A stretch of DNA of 64,000 bases from Alphaproteobacteria bacterium (GTDB taxonomy: Bacteria > Pseudomonadota > Alphaproteobacteria > Micavibrionales > Micavibrionaceae), in the NCBI GenBank assembly GCA_017999645.1, contig JAGNLJ010000010.1, forward strand, positions 1 to 64,000. Direction: 5' to 3'. Each line of letters starts with the position of its first letter. The first letter of the stretch is position 1. The notes beneath the pieces were generated by a model. The model saw nothing but the letters and a program-made list of their open reading frames with translations. It was not told where the DNA came from and did no database searches. A program made the position numbers and the translations under genes. Positions 9,169 through 18,511 of this stretch are shown piece by piece.

Positions 9169-9681
9169 ATGTTCGAGATTATTGCCGCTCTTGCCATTCC
9201 GACCGCCCTCATCCTCCTCATCATTCTTCCCGTCATCGACCTCAGAGACGGGTTGCTGCCCAACGAATATGTGATGGGGCTGGCGATGGCGGGGGCGGTT
9301 TTTCACCTCGCCACCGCGTGGCATTATCTGAGCCTGCAGGATATGGCGCTGGGCGGATTCATCGGCGCGGCATTTTTGTATCTGGTCAGGGAGATCGCCA
9401 ATAAAATTTACAAGCAGGATGCGCTCGGATTGGGCGATGTGAAGCTACTCGGCGCTGCCGGGATATGGCTTGGGCCCTACTATATTCTTCTGGCGTTAAC
9501 CGCCGGGGCGTTTGCGGGATTGCTGCACGGGCTTGGTTTGGCGTTGCAGATGAAAAGCGTCACGGGCACCATGCCGAGAATGAATGCGCTGTCCCTGCCC
9601 GCCGGACCGGGCTTTGCGGTTGGAATGGTGATCGCCGGGATAATTCAGTTTCACGATTTGGTGCAGGTTTTATGGCCATGA
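9169..9681 (+). CDS. Prepilin peptidase, CpaA/A24A single-domain type
   Basis: 170 residues, about six membrane helices. The two catalytic Asp of the TFPP family are visible: D24 in the DLRDGLLPN segment and D90 in GLGD. The N-terminal Cys-containing methyltransferase domain of PilD is missing, as in CpaA and FppA-type enzymes. It is divergent from the pilus operon and should cut the prepilin leader of the window-edge pilin (after Gly15) in the inner membrane. Its stop overlaps the start region of the CoA-transferase gene. Confidence 0.9.
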   Translation: MFEIIAALAIPTALILLIILPVIDLRDGLLPNEYVMGLAMAGAVFHLATAWHYLSLQDMALGGFIGAAFLYLVREIANKIYKQDALGLGDVKLLGAAGIWLGPYYILLALTAGAFAGLLHGLGLALQMKSVTGTMPRMNALSLPAGPGFAVGMVIAGIIQFHDLVQVLWP

Positions 9682-10916
9682 CAAAAAAGTCGCTTCAAAA
9701 TATTCGCGTCCTTGATCTCTCGCGTGTACTGGCGGGACCGTACTGCACGCAGATGCTCGGCGATCTCGGCGCAGAGATTATCAAGATCGAAAAGCCGGGC
9801 AGCGGTGACGACACGCGTTTCTGGGGCCCTCCCTTTCTCAAGGACAAAGACGGGAACGACACGAGCGAGAGCGCCTATTACCTCTCGATCAACCGCAATA
9901 AGAAATCAGTCGCGATCGATATCAGCAAAAAAGAAGGACAGGAGATTATTCACAAGCTCCTGGAAAATTCGGATGTGCTGATCGAGAATTTCAAAGCCGG
10001 GGGCCTGAAAAAATACGGACTGTCCTATGACGATCTGAAGGAAAAATATCCGAAGCTTGTTTACTGCTCCATCACGGGTTTCGGCCAGAGCGGACCGCTG
10101 GCGGAAGAGCCGGGTTACGATCTGATGGCGCAGGCGATGGCAGGATTGATGGCAAGCACGGGCGAACCGGACGGCGCGCCGATGAAAGTCGGCGTGGCGC
10201 TCAGCGATATCATCACCGGCCTGCATGCCGCGATTGGAATTCTGGCGGCGCTGAATTCGCGCGAGCAGACCGGCGAAGGGCAGATGGTGGATGTCGCACT
10301 GGTGGATTGCACGCTCGCTTCACTCACCAATCTCGCACAATATTTTTTGACGAGCGGCAAGCCAGCGCCGCGCCAGGGCAACGCGCACTCAACAATCGTT
10401 CCCTATCAGGCTTTAGAGACTCAAGATGGTTATATTGTCGTGGCGGTGGGCAACAACGAACAGTTCGCGCGCTTCTGCAAAATTCTCGGTCACGCGGAAT
10501 GGGCGAAGGATGAGCGCTTTGCAAAAAATACGGCGCGCGTCATGAACCGCGCGGTTTTAATTCCGATGATCGAAAATGAAATGAAGAAAAAAACTTCGGC
10601 AGTATGGATCGAGGAAATGCGTGGTGCCGATGTGCCGGGCGGCCCGGTTAACCGCATGGATGAGGTGTTCGCGATGGAGCAGACCCGGCACCGGGGCATG
10701 GAAATCTCCATGGATCACCCCGCCGCGCCGAAATCCATAAAACTGGTCGGCAGCCCCCTTAAACTCTCGAAAACCCCCGTTTCTTATGAGTTTGCGCCGC
10801 CCGTGCTGGGACAGGATACGCAGGAAGTGCTTGAAAAATTGCCAGGTTTGGGCGCAGATAAGCTGGCCAGGCTGGAAAATGCCGGAATCATTGAAAGAGC
10901 GAAGATAAAAAAATGA
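9672..10916 (+). CDS. CaiB/BaiF-family (class III) CoA-transferase
   Basis: 414 residues from ATG 9672; a second ATG at 9678 makes an exact ATGA overlap with the peptidase stop and is equally possible. The N-terminus VLDLSRVLAGPYCTQMLGDL and GAEIIKIEKP are typical of the family. The probable catalytic Asp is D150 in GYDLMAQA, and the C-terminal half keeps the interlocked-dimer signature. It moves CoA between carboxylic acids; the substrate cannot be told from sequence (formyl-, succinyl- and carnitine-CoA transferases all belong here). It overlaps pyrB by four bases, so it is in one transcript with pyrB and plsY, with no evident pathway link. Confidence 0.9.
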   Translation: MAMTKKSLQNIRVLDLSRVLAGPYCTQMLGDLGAEIIKIEKPGSGDDTRFWGPPFLKDKDGNDTSESAYYLSINRNKKSVAIDISKKEGQEIIHKLLENSDVLIENFKAGGLKKYGLSYDDLKEKYPKLVYCSITGFGQSGPLAEEPGYDLMAQAMAGLMASTGEPDGAPMKVGVALSDIITGLHAAIGILAALNSREQTGEGQMVDVALVDCTLASLTNLAQYFLTSGKPAPRQGNAHSTIVPYQALETQDGYIVVAVGNNEQFARFCKILGHAEWAKDERFAKNTARVMNRAVLIPMIENEMKKKTSAVWIEEMRGADVPGGPVNRMDEVFAMEQTRHRGMEISMDHPAAPKSIKLVGSPLKLSKTPVSYEFAPPVLGQDTQEVLEKLPGLGADKLARLENAGIIERAKIKK

Positions 10917-11824
10917 AGCACCTTTTGGGTATCGGCGATCTGAGCAAGGATGAAATCGAAGAGCTTCTGGGCCGCGCCGATTATTACTCCCGCGCGATTT
11001 CCGAAGGACGCTGGGACCGCGAAAAACTCAAAGATAAAGTCATCCTGACGTTGTTCTTCGAAGCGTCCACGCGCACGCTCACCTCGTTCATCATAGCGGC
11101 CAAGCGCCTTGGTGCGGGCGTCGTGACATGGAACCCGGATACAAGCTCGCTCTCCAAGGGCGAAAGTTTTCTCGACACGATCGACACGCTGAACGCGATG
11201 CGCCCCGACGCGGTGATTATCCGCCACAGTGAATATGGCGCGCCCGGTTTCGTTGCCAAGCGCGCGGACTGCCCCGTCATCAACGGCGGCGACAGCTGGC
11301 GCGAGCACCCGACGCAGGCGCTGCTTGATGCGCTGACGCTGAAGCATCATTTCGGCAAGCTTGAAGGATTGACGCTGGCGATCATCGGCGACATCGCGCA
11401 TAGCCGTGTTGCCGCATCGAACATGATTTTGCTGAGACAGTTCGGTGTCAATGTCCGCGTGATCGCACCTAAAACATTGATGCCGGAAAAACTGCCCGCC
11501 GAAGGTATCGAGCGTTACAATAGCCTTGCTGATGGATTAAAAGGTGTCGATGCGGTCATGACGATCCGCCTGCAGAAAGAGCGTATGCAGAAAAGCCTGA
11601 TTGAATCGGACACCGCGTATTTCAACGAATTCGGTTTAAAGCGTTCTGTTGTCGATGCGTATTGCCCGAAGGCCGTCGTACTCGATCCCGGCCCACTGGT
11701 GCGCGGCGTTCACATTTCCGACGACATCGCGGAAGATCCGGACCGCAGCCTTATTCTCAAACAGGTCGCGAACGGCATTCCGGTTCGCATGGCCGTTCTC
11801 GACAGGTTGATCGGCGATGCTTGA
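10913..11824 (+). CDS. pyrB: Aspartate carbamoyltransferase catalytic chain
   Basis: 303 residues, normal length. It catalyses carbamoyl phosphate plus aspartate to N-carbamoylaspartate, the first committed step of pyrimidine synthesis. The carbamoyl-phosphate motif is S52-T53-R54-T55 followed by L56, where almost all family members have Arg. The loop Ser/Lys in SLSKGESF, the HPTQALLD motif and C-terminal PGPLVRGVHISDD are present. The start overlaps the CoA-transferase stop (ATGA), and the end overlaps plsY by 8 bases. In many alphaproteobacteria pyrC lies between pyrB and plsY; here it is absent, and no pyrI is seen. Confidence 0.95.
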   Translation: MKHLLGIGDLSKDEIEELLGRADYYSRAISEGRWDREKLKDKVILTLFFEASTRTLTSFIIAAKRLGAGVVTWNPDTSSLSKGESFLDTIDTLNAMRPDAVIIRHSEYGAPGFVAKRADCPVINGGDSWREHPTQALLDALTLKHHFGKLEGLTLAIIGDIAHSRVAASNMILLRQFGVNVRVIAPKTLMPEKLPAEGIERYNSLADGLKGVDAVMTIRLQKERMQKSLIESDTAYFNEFGLKRSVVDAYCPKAVVLDPGPLVRGVHISDDIAEDPDRSLILKQVANGIPVRMAVLDRLIGDA

Positions 11825-12488
11825 TTATATTGTCGTAGGAATTATCGGTTATCTCATCGGCTCAATCCCTTTCGGATTGCTGCTGACGAAATTTGCAGGC
11901 TACGGCGATATCCGCTCTATTGGTTCCGGCAATATCGGCGCGACGAATGTTTTGCGCACCGGAAACAAACGCCTCGCACTGCTGACATTATTGCTTGATG
12001 GCGGGAAAGGTGCGGCGGCGGTTTATCTTGCGCAGGCGGCGATGACTTACGATGCGTCGCTCTATGCCGCTGTCGGCGCATTCCTTGGTCACTTGTTTCC
12101 CGTCTGGCTTAAATTCAAGGGCGGTAAAGGCGTGGCGACGACAATCGGTATTTTTCTCGCGCTACTGCCACAGCTTGGACTGGCTGTCATCCTGTTCTGG
12201 CTAGCAACTGCGCTTATTTTCCGCATGTCGTCGCTGGCAGCACTGGTGGCGGTCGGACTTTCCCCCGCTATCGCGTGGTATCTCACGAAGGATTACACAA
12301 ACACGGTGGTTTCGCCGGACGGATCAACGATTCTATACGTCAACAGTCATGTCGATTTCCTGCCTTATATATGCGCCTTCATGGCCGCTCTGGTTTTTTA
12401 CAAACACAAAGAAAACATTCTGCGTCTTCTGAAAGGCCAAGAGCCAAAAATCGGGAAGAAGAATGACCCTGCCAAAACGACAGGCTGA
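11817..12488 (+). CDS. plsY: Glycerol-3-phosphate acyltransferase (acyl-phosphate type)
   Basis: 223 residues, multi-pass inner-membrane protein. It acylates glycerol-3-phosphate at C1 using acyl phosphate from PlsX, the first step of phospholipid synthesis. Signature motifs are seen: GSIPFGLL near the N-terminus, RSIGSGNIGATNVLR, LFPVWLKFKGGKGVATTIG, and the C-terminal HKENILRLLKGQEPKIG. A loop of about 20 residues rich in Thr, Asn and Val (about 160-182) between the last two membrane helices is longer than in most PlsY. It overlaps pyrB by 8 bases and dprA by 26 bases. Confidence 0.95.
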   Translation: MLDYIVVGIIGYLIGSIPFGLLLTKFAGYGDIRSIGSGNIGATNVLRTGNKRLALLTLLLDGGKGAAAVYLAQAAMTYDASLYAAVGAFLGHLFPVWLKFKGGKGVATTIGIFLALLPQLGLAVILFWLATALIFRMSSLAALVAVGLSPAIAWYLTKDYTNTVVSPDGSTILYVNSHVDFLPYICAFMAALVFYKHKENILRLLKGQEPKIGKKNDPAKTTG

Positions 12489-13599
12489 GACGGTTTCTCT
12501 CGCTGAAAAATTAAACTGGCTGCGCCTTGCCCGGACGGAAAATGTCGGACCGATGACATTTTACCGGCTGGTGGATGCTTACGGCTCGCCGGAGCGAGCG
12601 CTTGAAAGATTACCAGAGCTCTCAAGACGCGGCGGGCGATCAAAGCCGCTGAAGGCGCCGGATCAATCCGTTATTGAACGTGAATATGAAGCGCTGAAGA
12701 AAATCGGTGGCGATATAATTACAGCCGGGGAAGAAACCTATCCCCTCTCCCTCGCCGCAATCGATGATGCGCCGCCTGTGATTTCCGTTTTAGGCAATAT
12801 CGATTTTGCGCACCGAGGCTGCGTCGGGGTGGTGGGGGCGCGGAACTCCTCGCTCAACGGGCGCAAGTTCGCGGAAAAAATTTCGCGCGATCTCGGCGAA
12901 AGCGGACAGGTTATTGTCTCCGGTTTGGCTCGCGGCATCGACACTGCCGCGCATGCTGGTTCGCTCAAAACCGGGACGATTGCGGTCGTCGCGGGCGGAA
13001 TCGACATTATTTATCCCGAGGAAAATAAAAATCTTTATGAACAGATCAGGGAACAGGGCCTGATTATTGCCGAAAGTCCGCTCGGCGTGCCGCCGGTCGC
13101 ACAAAGTTTTCCGCGCCGCAACCGCATCGTTTCCGGCCTCTCGAAAGGGGTCGTCGTGATCGAGGCGACAATGCGGTCGGGGTCCTTGATTACCGCGCGT
13201 CTCGCCGGGGAGCAAGGGCGCGATGTTTATGCCGTTCCCGGCCACCCGTTCGACCCGCGCGCGCAAGGGGCAAACCACCTGATCCGCGAGGGGGCGACCC
13301 TTATAAGGAGTGCCGACGATATTCTGGAGGCTATACGGTCCTTCTCCGGCCAGACGATGCGGGAGCCAAAAGCGCCCGAACCGCGCTTCCAAAGCCCACT
13401 TCCAGAGGATTTTGAACCCCCTGAAAGCGCCACGGAGACCATCCTCGGGCATTTGTCCTATACCCCGGTGGCGGTTGACGAACTGATCCGAACCTGTCTA
13501 TTAAGCATTTCAGCGGTACAGACGGTACTGCTGGAAATGGAGCTGGCGGGCCGGGTAAAGCGTCATCCCGGCAATAAAGTCAGCCTGATACAGGAATAG
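12463..13599 (+). CDS. dprA: DNA-processing protein DprA
   Basis: 378 residues. A helix-hairpin-like N-terminal domain (about 15-75) is followed by the Rossmann-fold DNA-processing domain with GARNSS, SGLARGIDTAAH and RRNRIVSGLSKGVVVIEA. A C-terminal winged-helix domain (about 315-375) is present, as in many proteobacterial DprA. It binds incoming single-stranded DNA and loads RecA during natural transformation; it is widely conserved even where competence is unproven. The window also encodes a pilus-like machine and a secretin, but those are of IVb type, so a link to DNA uptake is speculative. It overlaps plsY by 26 bases. Confidence 0.95.
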   Translation: MTLPKRQAETVSLAEKLNWLRLARTENVGPMTFYRLVDAYGSPERALERLPELSRRGGRSKPLKAPDQSVIEREYEALKKIGGDIITAGEETYPLSLAAIDDAPPVISVLGNIDFAHRGCVGVVGARNSSLNGRKFAEKISRDLGESGQVIVSGLARGIDTAAHAGSLKTGTIAVVAGGIDIIYPEENKNLYEQIREQGLIIAESPLGVPPVAQSFPRRNRIVSGLSKGVVVIEATMRSGSLITARLAGEQGRDVYAVPGHPFDPRAQGANHLIREGATLIRSADDILEAIRSFSGQTMREPKAPEPRFQSPLPEDFEPPESATETILGHLSYTPVAVDELIRTCLLSISAVQTVLLEMELAGRVKRHPGNKVSLIQE

Positions 13600-13604
13600 A
13601 TATT

Positions 13605-16202
13605 TTGGCCGATAACCTCGTCATCGTAGAATCGCCCGCCAAGGCGAAGACTATTAATAAGTACTTGGGCAACGACTATAAGGTCATTGCCTCGTACGGC
13701 CATGTGCGCGATCTCGTGAACAAGGACGGCTCCGTCCTGCCCGATGAAGATTTCGCGATGAAGTGGCAGCTCGGCGAGCGGGCTGACAAGAACGTCAACG
13801 ACATTAAAAAAGCCATCAAGAACGCCAAAGCGCTTTATCTCGCGACCGACCCGGATCGCGAAGGGGAAGCCATTTCATGGCATGTGAAGGAAATTCTGAC
13901 GCAGGAAAAATTGCTCAAGGGCAAAGAGGTTCACCGCGTCACGTTTAATGAGATCACCAAGAAGGCCGTTCTTGAAGCGTTTGAACGCGCGAGACCCCTC
14001 GACCAGAGACTGATCGAAGCTTATCTTGCGCGCCGAGCGTTGGATTATCTTGTCGGGTTTAATCTTTCGCCGGTGCTGTGGCGCAAACTCCCGGGTTCGA
14101 GATCGGCCGGACGCGTGCAATCAGTAGCACTCAGGCTGATCTGCGAACGCGAAGCGGAAATTGAAATCTTCAAGCCGCAAGAATACTGGAGCATAGAGGC
14201 AAGGCTGCATACAAAGGCCGGCGCGCCGTTCACCGCCCGCTTGACGCATCTTGCGGGGAACAAGCTTGATAAATTCGACATTAATTCTGAAGACGCGGCG
14301 CAAAAGGCTGTCGAGCGCATAAGAAATAAAAATCTCTCGGTTCAGAAGATCGAGAAAAAGCAGGTACGGCGCAACCCCTACCCGCCATTTATCACCTCAT
14401 CGTTACAAATGGAAAGCGCCCGTAAACTGCGTTTTACCGCTGCACATACAATGCGTCTTGCACAGCGTCTTTATGAAGGTATCGAGATTGACGGCGAAGC
14501 GACGGCGCTCATTACCTATATGCGTACTGATGGCACGACACTATCCGATGATGCGCTCGCGCAGTGCCGCGCGGTGATTAAAGAGGATTACGGCGATAAA
14601 TACCTGCCGGACAACGTACGTATATATAAGTCAAAAGCCAAAAACGCGCAGGAAGCCCACGAGGCTATCCGCCCGACCGAGTTGTCGCGCACGCCTGCTT
14701 CCCTCAAAGGCAAAATTGATGAGGAACAATGGCAGCTTTACGATTTGATCTGGAAGCGCACGCTGGCTTCGCAGATGGAAAATGCCGTGCTAGATCAGAT
14801 GAGCGTGGATATTTCCGATGGAACGGATGACGCGGTGCTCCGCGCGACCGGATCCGTTGTCGCATTCGATGGATTCCTGACGCTTTATCATGAAGACACC
14901 GACGACGCCGACGAAGACACCGACGAGAGCGAACGCCGCCTGCCCGTGATGAACGAAGGCGAGCCTTCGAAGCTTGTCGATATCACACCGGACCAGCATT
15001 TCACGCAGCCGCCGCCGCGTTATTCGGAAGCCTCGCTGGTTAAAAAACTGGAAGACCTTGGCATCGGCCGCCCTTCCACTTACGCGTCTATTCTGCAGGT
15101 TTTGCGCGACCGGAAATATGTGCTGTTTGAAAAACGCCGGTTTATTCCGGAAGATCGTGGACGCCTGGTTACGACGTTCCTTTCAAAATTTTTTGCAAGA
15201 TATGTGGATTACGATTTCACCGCAAATCTCGAGGAAGAACTGGATGCTATCGCCAGCGGCGAAGTTTCCTGGAAAGAAGCGCTCCGCCAGTTCTGGGTGG
15301 ATTTCAAGGCCGCCGTCGACCAGACGAAAGATTTGACGATCACGCAAGTCATTGATCACCTGGATGAAGAGCTAGGCCCGCACTTCTTCCCGGTCACGAA
15401 AGAAAACCCGAAGCCTAAAGTTTGCAAGGCCTGTGGCACAGGCAAGCTTGGATTGAGACTTGGAAAATTCGGTGCCTTCATCGGCTGCTCGAATTATCCA
15501 GAATGCAAATTCACACGCCCACTAGTTCTTCAGGGTGATGATTCAGACCCTGCCCTCGCCGCGCTCAGCAACGAGCCGAAAATTCTGGGCAAAGATCCCG
15601 GCACGAGCCGGACGGTTTCGCTGCGCCGCGGACCTTACGGCCCTTATGTGCAGATCGATCTGCCGCCGGAAATCCTGAAAGAAATTGAAGAAGAAAAGGC
15701 CGAGGCCGCCCGTATTAAAGAGATGCGCGCCGCCGCGAAAGCCAAGGGCGAAAAATTCAAGGCGCCGCCCAAGAAGAAAAAACCGGAAGACCGACCGAAG
15801 CCCAAGCGTCAGGGTCTGCCGAAAGGCATGGCGATTGACGAGGTGACGCTTGAGGCCGCGCTGAAACTCCTCGCCCTGCCGCGCGATGTGGGCAAACACC
15901 CCGAAACGGGCGAGATGATCCAGGCCGGTGTCGGCCGTTTTGGGCCGTTCCTTAAACACCAGAACAGATTCACGTCCTTGCCAAAGGACGATGACGTACT
16001 AACTGTAGGTATTAACCGCGCCGTCGATGTTCTCGTCGCCGCCGCAGAAAAAGCCGCCGCACGCGAAGCCAAGGGCTATAAGCCGCGCGGACGGTTCCAG
16101 AAGAAAAAAGAAGACGCGCCAGAAGAAGCCAAAGACAAAAAGGCCAAACCAGCGCCCAAGACAAAAAAGAAAGCGGCAGCTAAAAAGAAAAGCGCCGAGT
16201 AA
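13605..16202 (+). CDS. topA: DNA topoisomerase I
   Basis: 865 residues, starting at TTG 13605 (CAGGAA upstream; reading begins ADNLVIVESPAKAKTI). It relaxes negatively supercoiled DNA. The Toprim domain has E9 and the ATDPDREGEAI acidic motif. The active-site Tyr is Y305 in TYMRTDG, with R307. One complete C4 zinc-ribbon (CKACG...CSNYPEC) lies near residues 606-632, followed by topoisomerase C-terminal repeats and a Lys/Ala-rich tail of about 60 residues that probably binds DNA or RNA polymerase. It sits directly between dprA and rnr on the plus strand, the usual alphaproteobacterial order. Confidence 0.97.
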   Translation: MADNLVIVESPAKAKTINKYLGNDYKVIASYGHVRDLVNKDGSVLPDEDFAMKWQLGERADKNVNDIKKAIKNAKALYLATDPDREGEAISWHVKEILTQEKLLKGKEVHRVTFNEITKKAVLEAFERARPLDQRLIEAYLARRALDYLVGFNLSPVLWRKLPGSRSAGRVQSVALRLICEREAEIEIFKPQEYWSIEARLHTKAGAPFTARLTHLAGNKLDKFDINSEDAAQKAVERIRNKNLSVQKIEKKQVRRNPYPPFITSSLQMESARKLRFTAAHTMRLAQRLYEGIEIDGEATALITYMRTDGTTLSDDALAQCRAVIKEDYGDKYLPDNVRIYKSKAKNAQEAHEAIRPTELSRTPASLKGKIDEEQWQLYDLIWKRTLASQMENAVLDQMSVDISDGTDDAVLRATGSVVAFDGFLTLYHEDTDDADEDTDESERRLPVMNEGEPSKLVDITPDQHFTQPPPRYSEASLVKKLEDLGIGRPSTYASILQVLRDRKYVLFEKRRFIPEDRGRLVTTFLSKFFARYVDYDFTANLEEELDAIASGEVSWKEALRQFWVDFKAAVDQTKDLTITQVIDHLDEELGPHFFPVTKENPKPKVCKACGTGKLGLRLGKFGAFIGCSNYPECKFTRPLVLQGDDSDPALAALSNEPKILGKDPGTSRTVSLRRGPYGPYVQIDLPPEILKEIEEEKAEAARIKEMRAAAKAKGEKFKAPPKKKKPEDRPKPKRQGLPKGMAIDEVTLEAALKLLALPRDVGKHPETGEMIQAGVGRFGPFLKHQNRFTSLPKDDDVLTVGINRAVDVLVAAAEKAAAREAKGYKPRGRFQKKKEDAPEEAKDKKAKPAPKTKKKAAAKKKSAE

Positions 16203-16204
16203 AC

Positions 16205-18451
16205 GTGAATAAATCAGACATATTGAATTTTATCCAAACCTCCCCCAAACCAGTGACCAAGCGGGAGGTCTCAGACGCTTTTCGCGTGCGCGGCACCGAC
16301 GGGCGCATCGTGCTTAAGCAATTGTTGAAAGAACTTGTAACCGAAGGCGCAATCGTCAAAAACGCAGGCGGCGCGTATGGCAGGCCCGAAGGGCTGGCCG
16401 AGGTTATCGTCATCCAGATCAGCAACATCGATATCGACGGCGATGTGTTCGCTGAGCCGATTGATTGGAGCGGTGACGGCAAGTCACCCCGCATCGAGGT
16501 GATGCCGGATAATAAAGGTCACCCAGCCCTGAAGGAAGGCGACCGGGCGCTGGCACGGCTTGAGCAGGTTTCGAAAAATCATTACGAAGCGCGCGTTATT
16601 AAGCGTTTCGATTCCGAAACCGGGCGCATCATGGGCCTGCTGAAGGCCAACAAGCATGGCGGCCTGCTTATCCCCACCGATAAAAAGGCCAAGCATGAAT
16701 ATGAGATCGCCTATGCCGATATGAACGGCGCGAAAGACGGCGATATCGTCAGCGCGGAAATCATGCCAGGACGCGGCACACGTAAAAAGGCGCGCGTCAT
16801 GGAGACATTGGGACGGCGCGACGATCCGAAAGCGATCAGTCTGATTAGTTTAGCCGAAGCAGGATTACGCGAACGGTTTCCGGATAAAGTTATCAAGGAA
16901 ACCGAGGGCATGGATGTGCCGGAGGTCAAAGGACGTGAAGATCTACGCGATATTCCGCTGGTGACGATTGACGGCATTGACGCGCGCGACTTCGATGATG
17001 CCGTATTCGCCGAAAAATCAGATGAAGGATTTCACCTGATCGTGGCGATTGCAGACGTTGCCTATTATGTGCGGCCCTACAGCGACCTTGATAAAGAAGC
17101 GCAGCGGCGCGGCAACTCCACCTATTTCCCCGACCGTGTTGTACCGATGTTGCCGGAAGCTTTATCGAATGAACTTTGCTCGCTGAAGCCGAATGTGGCG
17201 CGCGCGTGCCTTGCGGTGCATATGTGGATTGATGGAAACGGCAAACTGCTGCGTTACAAATTTGTGCGTGGATTAATGCGTTCCGCCGCGCGGCTGATTT
17301 ACGAACAGGTGCAGGCCGCTTATGACGGCGTTGCGGATGATGTGACGAAACCGCTGCTTGAGCCGGTCATTAAACCGCTCTATGACGCTTTCAAAATTCT
17401 GGATGCAGCACGGCGCGAACGCGGTGCGCTGGAACTTGATCTCCCTGAGCGACAAGTCCTGATCGACGCCAAGGGCAATATGATTGGCGTAAAAATGCGC
17501 ACGCGGGTCGACGCACATAAATTAATTGAAGAATTCATGATCCTCGCCAATGTCGCGGCGGCCAGTGCGCTGGAAGCGAAAAAAGCGCCGTGCGTTTACC
17601 GCATTCACGACCGCCCCTCAGCCGACAAGCTCGACAGCGCACGTGAATTTGTCGAAAGTTTCGGCTTGTCCTTACCCAAGGGGCAAGTGACGCAACCGCG
17701 CCAGATCAACCAGATTTTGATGAAAGCAAAGGAACTTCCTTATAGTCATTTAATCAGTACCGTCATTCTGCGCACGCAGGCGCAGGCGGTTTATGCGCCG
17801 GACAATATCGGACATTTCGGCCTGGCCCTGCATAAATATGCGCACTTCACATCGCCGATCCGGCGTTATGCCGACCTGCTCGTGCACCGCTCACTCATCC
17901 GTGCCTACGGTCTTGGTCCCGGCGGGCTGGATGACGGTGAAGCGGTAAGGTTAGAGCAAATCTGCGAAAATATTTCCACTTGTGAGCGCGCATCGATGAC
18001 GGCAGAGAGAAGCGCGATCGACCGTTTCGCCGCCGCCTATCTCTCGACCAAGCTCGGCAATGAATTCGAAGGCGTCATCACGGGCGTCACGCGTTTCGGC
18101 CTGTTCGTCGAACTGAAGGAAAACGGCGCGGACGGAATCGTGCCCATGCGCTCCCTGCCGCAGGATTTTTATGTACATGACGAAAAGGCGCATGCGCTGG
18201 TCGGGCGGCGCTCAGGCCGGGTGTTCCGTTTGGGCGCACCGGTCACGGTGATGCTGATGGAGGCCGATGGTTTAACCGGGAGCACGGTTCTGCAACTGGT
18301 CGGTCATGAACGCGGGGCGGACATACCCGGGGTCCAGTTCAAGCGCAGCCGGACCTATGAACCGAGCCGCCGCGACCGAGGAAAAGCCAATAAAAACAAC
18401 AAGAAATACGGAAAAAAAGGGTTCAAAAGGGGCCCGAAACACCGCCGTTAA
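16205..18451 (+). CDS. rnr: Ribonuclease R
   Basis: 748 residues, GTG start at 16205 two bases after topA. It is a processive 3'-5' exoribonuclease that can degrade structured RNA. Domain order: winged helix at the N-terminus (about 1-65), cold-shock OB folds, RNB catalytic domain with IDGIDARDFDDAVFAE (about residues 257-272, the four metal-binding Asp), S1 domain (about 615-700) and a strongly basic tail rich in Lys, Arg and Asn. The basic tail distinguishes it from RNase II. It should be co-transcribed with topA. Confidence 0.96.
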   Translation: MNKSDILNFIQTSPKPVTKREVSDAFRVRGTDGRIVLKQLLKELVTEGAIVKNAGGAYGRPEGLAEVIVIQISNIDIDGDVFAEPIDWSGDGKSPRIEVMPDNKGHPALKEGDRALARLEQVSKNHYEARVIKRFDSETGRIMGLLKANKHGGLLIPTDKKAKHEYEIAYADMNGAKDGDIVSAEIMPGRGTRKKARVMETLGRRDDPKAISLISLAEAGLRERFPDKVIKETEGMDVPEVKGREDLRDIPLVTIDGIDARDFDDAVFAEKSDEGFHLIVAIADVAYYVRPYSDLDKEAQRRGNSTYFPDRVVPMLPEALSNELCSLKPNVARACLAVHMWIDGNGKLLRYKFVRGLMRSAARLIYEQVQAAYDGVADDVTKPLLEPVIKPLYDAFKILDAARRERGALELDLPERQVLIDAKGNMIGVKMRTRVDAHKLIEEFMILANVAAASALEAKKAPCVYRIHDRPSADKLDSAREFVESFGLSLPKGQVTQPRQINQILMKAKELPYSHLISTVILRTQAQAVYAPDNIGHFGLALHKYAHFTSPIRRYADLLVHRSLIRAYGLGPGGLDDGEAVRLEQICENISTCERASMTAERSAIDRFAAAYLSTKLGNEFEGVITGVTRFGLFVELKENGADGIVPMRSLPQDFYVHDEKAHALVGRRSGRVFRLGAPVTVMLMEADGLTGSTVLQLVGHERGADIPGVQFKRSRTYEPSRRDRGKANKNNKKYGKKGFKRGPKHRR

Positions 18452-18454
18452 TAC

Positions 18455-18483
18455 TTGACACCACTTACAAAATACCTCATAAG
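18455..18483 (+). promoter_or_regulatory. Sigma-70-type promoter for rpmG
   Basis: Perfect -35 box TTGACA at 18455-18460, 17-base spacer, and -10-like CATAAG at 18478-18483. Transcription would start near 18490, about 20 bases before rpmG. It lets the ribosomal protein gene be expressed independently of topA-rnr. Confidence 0.65.
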
Positions 18484-18511
18484 AACGCTTCAAATTTAAG
18501 GAGTTCAGGTC

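Noticed and set aside
12790..13452. 220-codon minus-strand ORF
   Set aside because: Shadow of dprA with Arg/Pro/Gly-rich composition.
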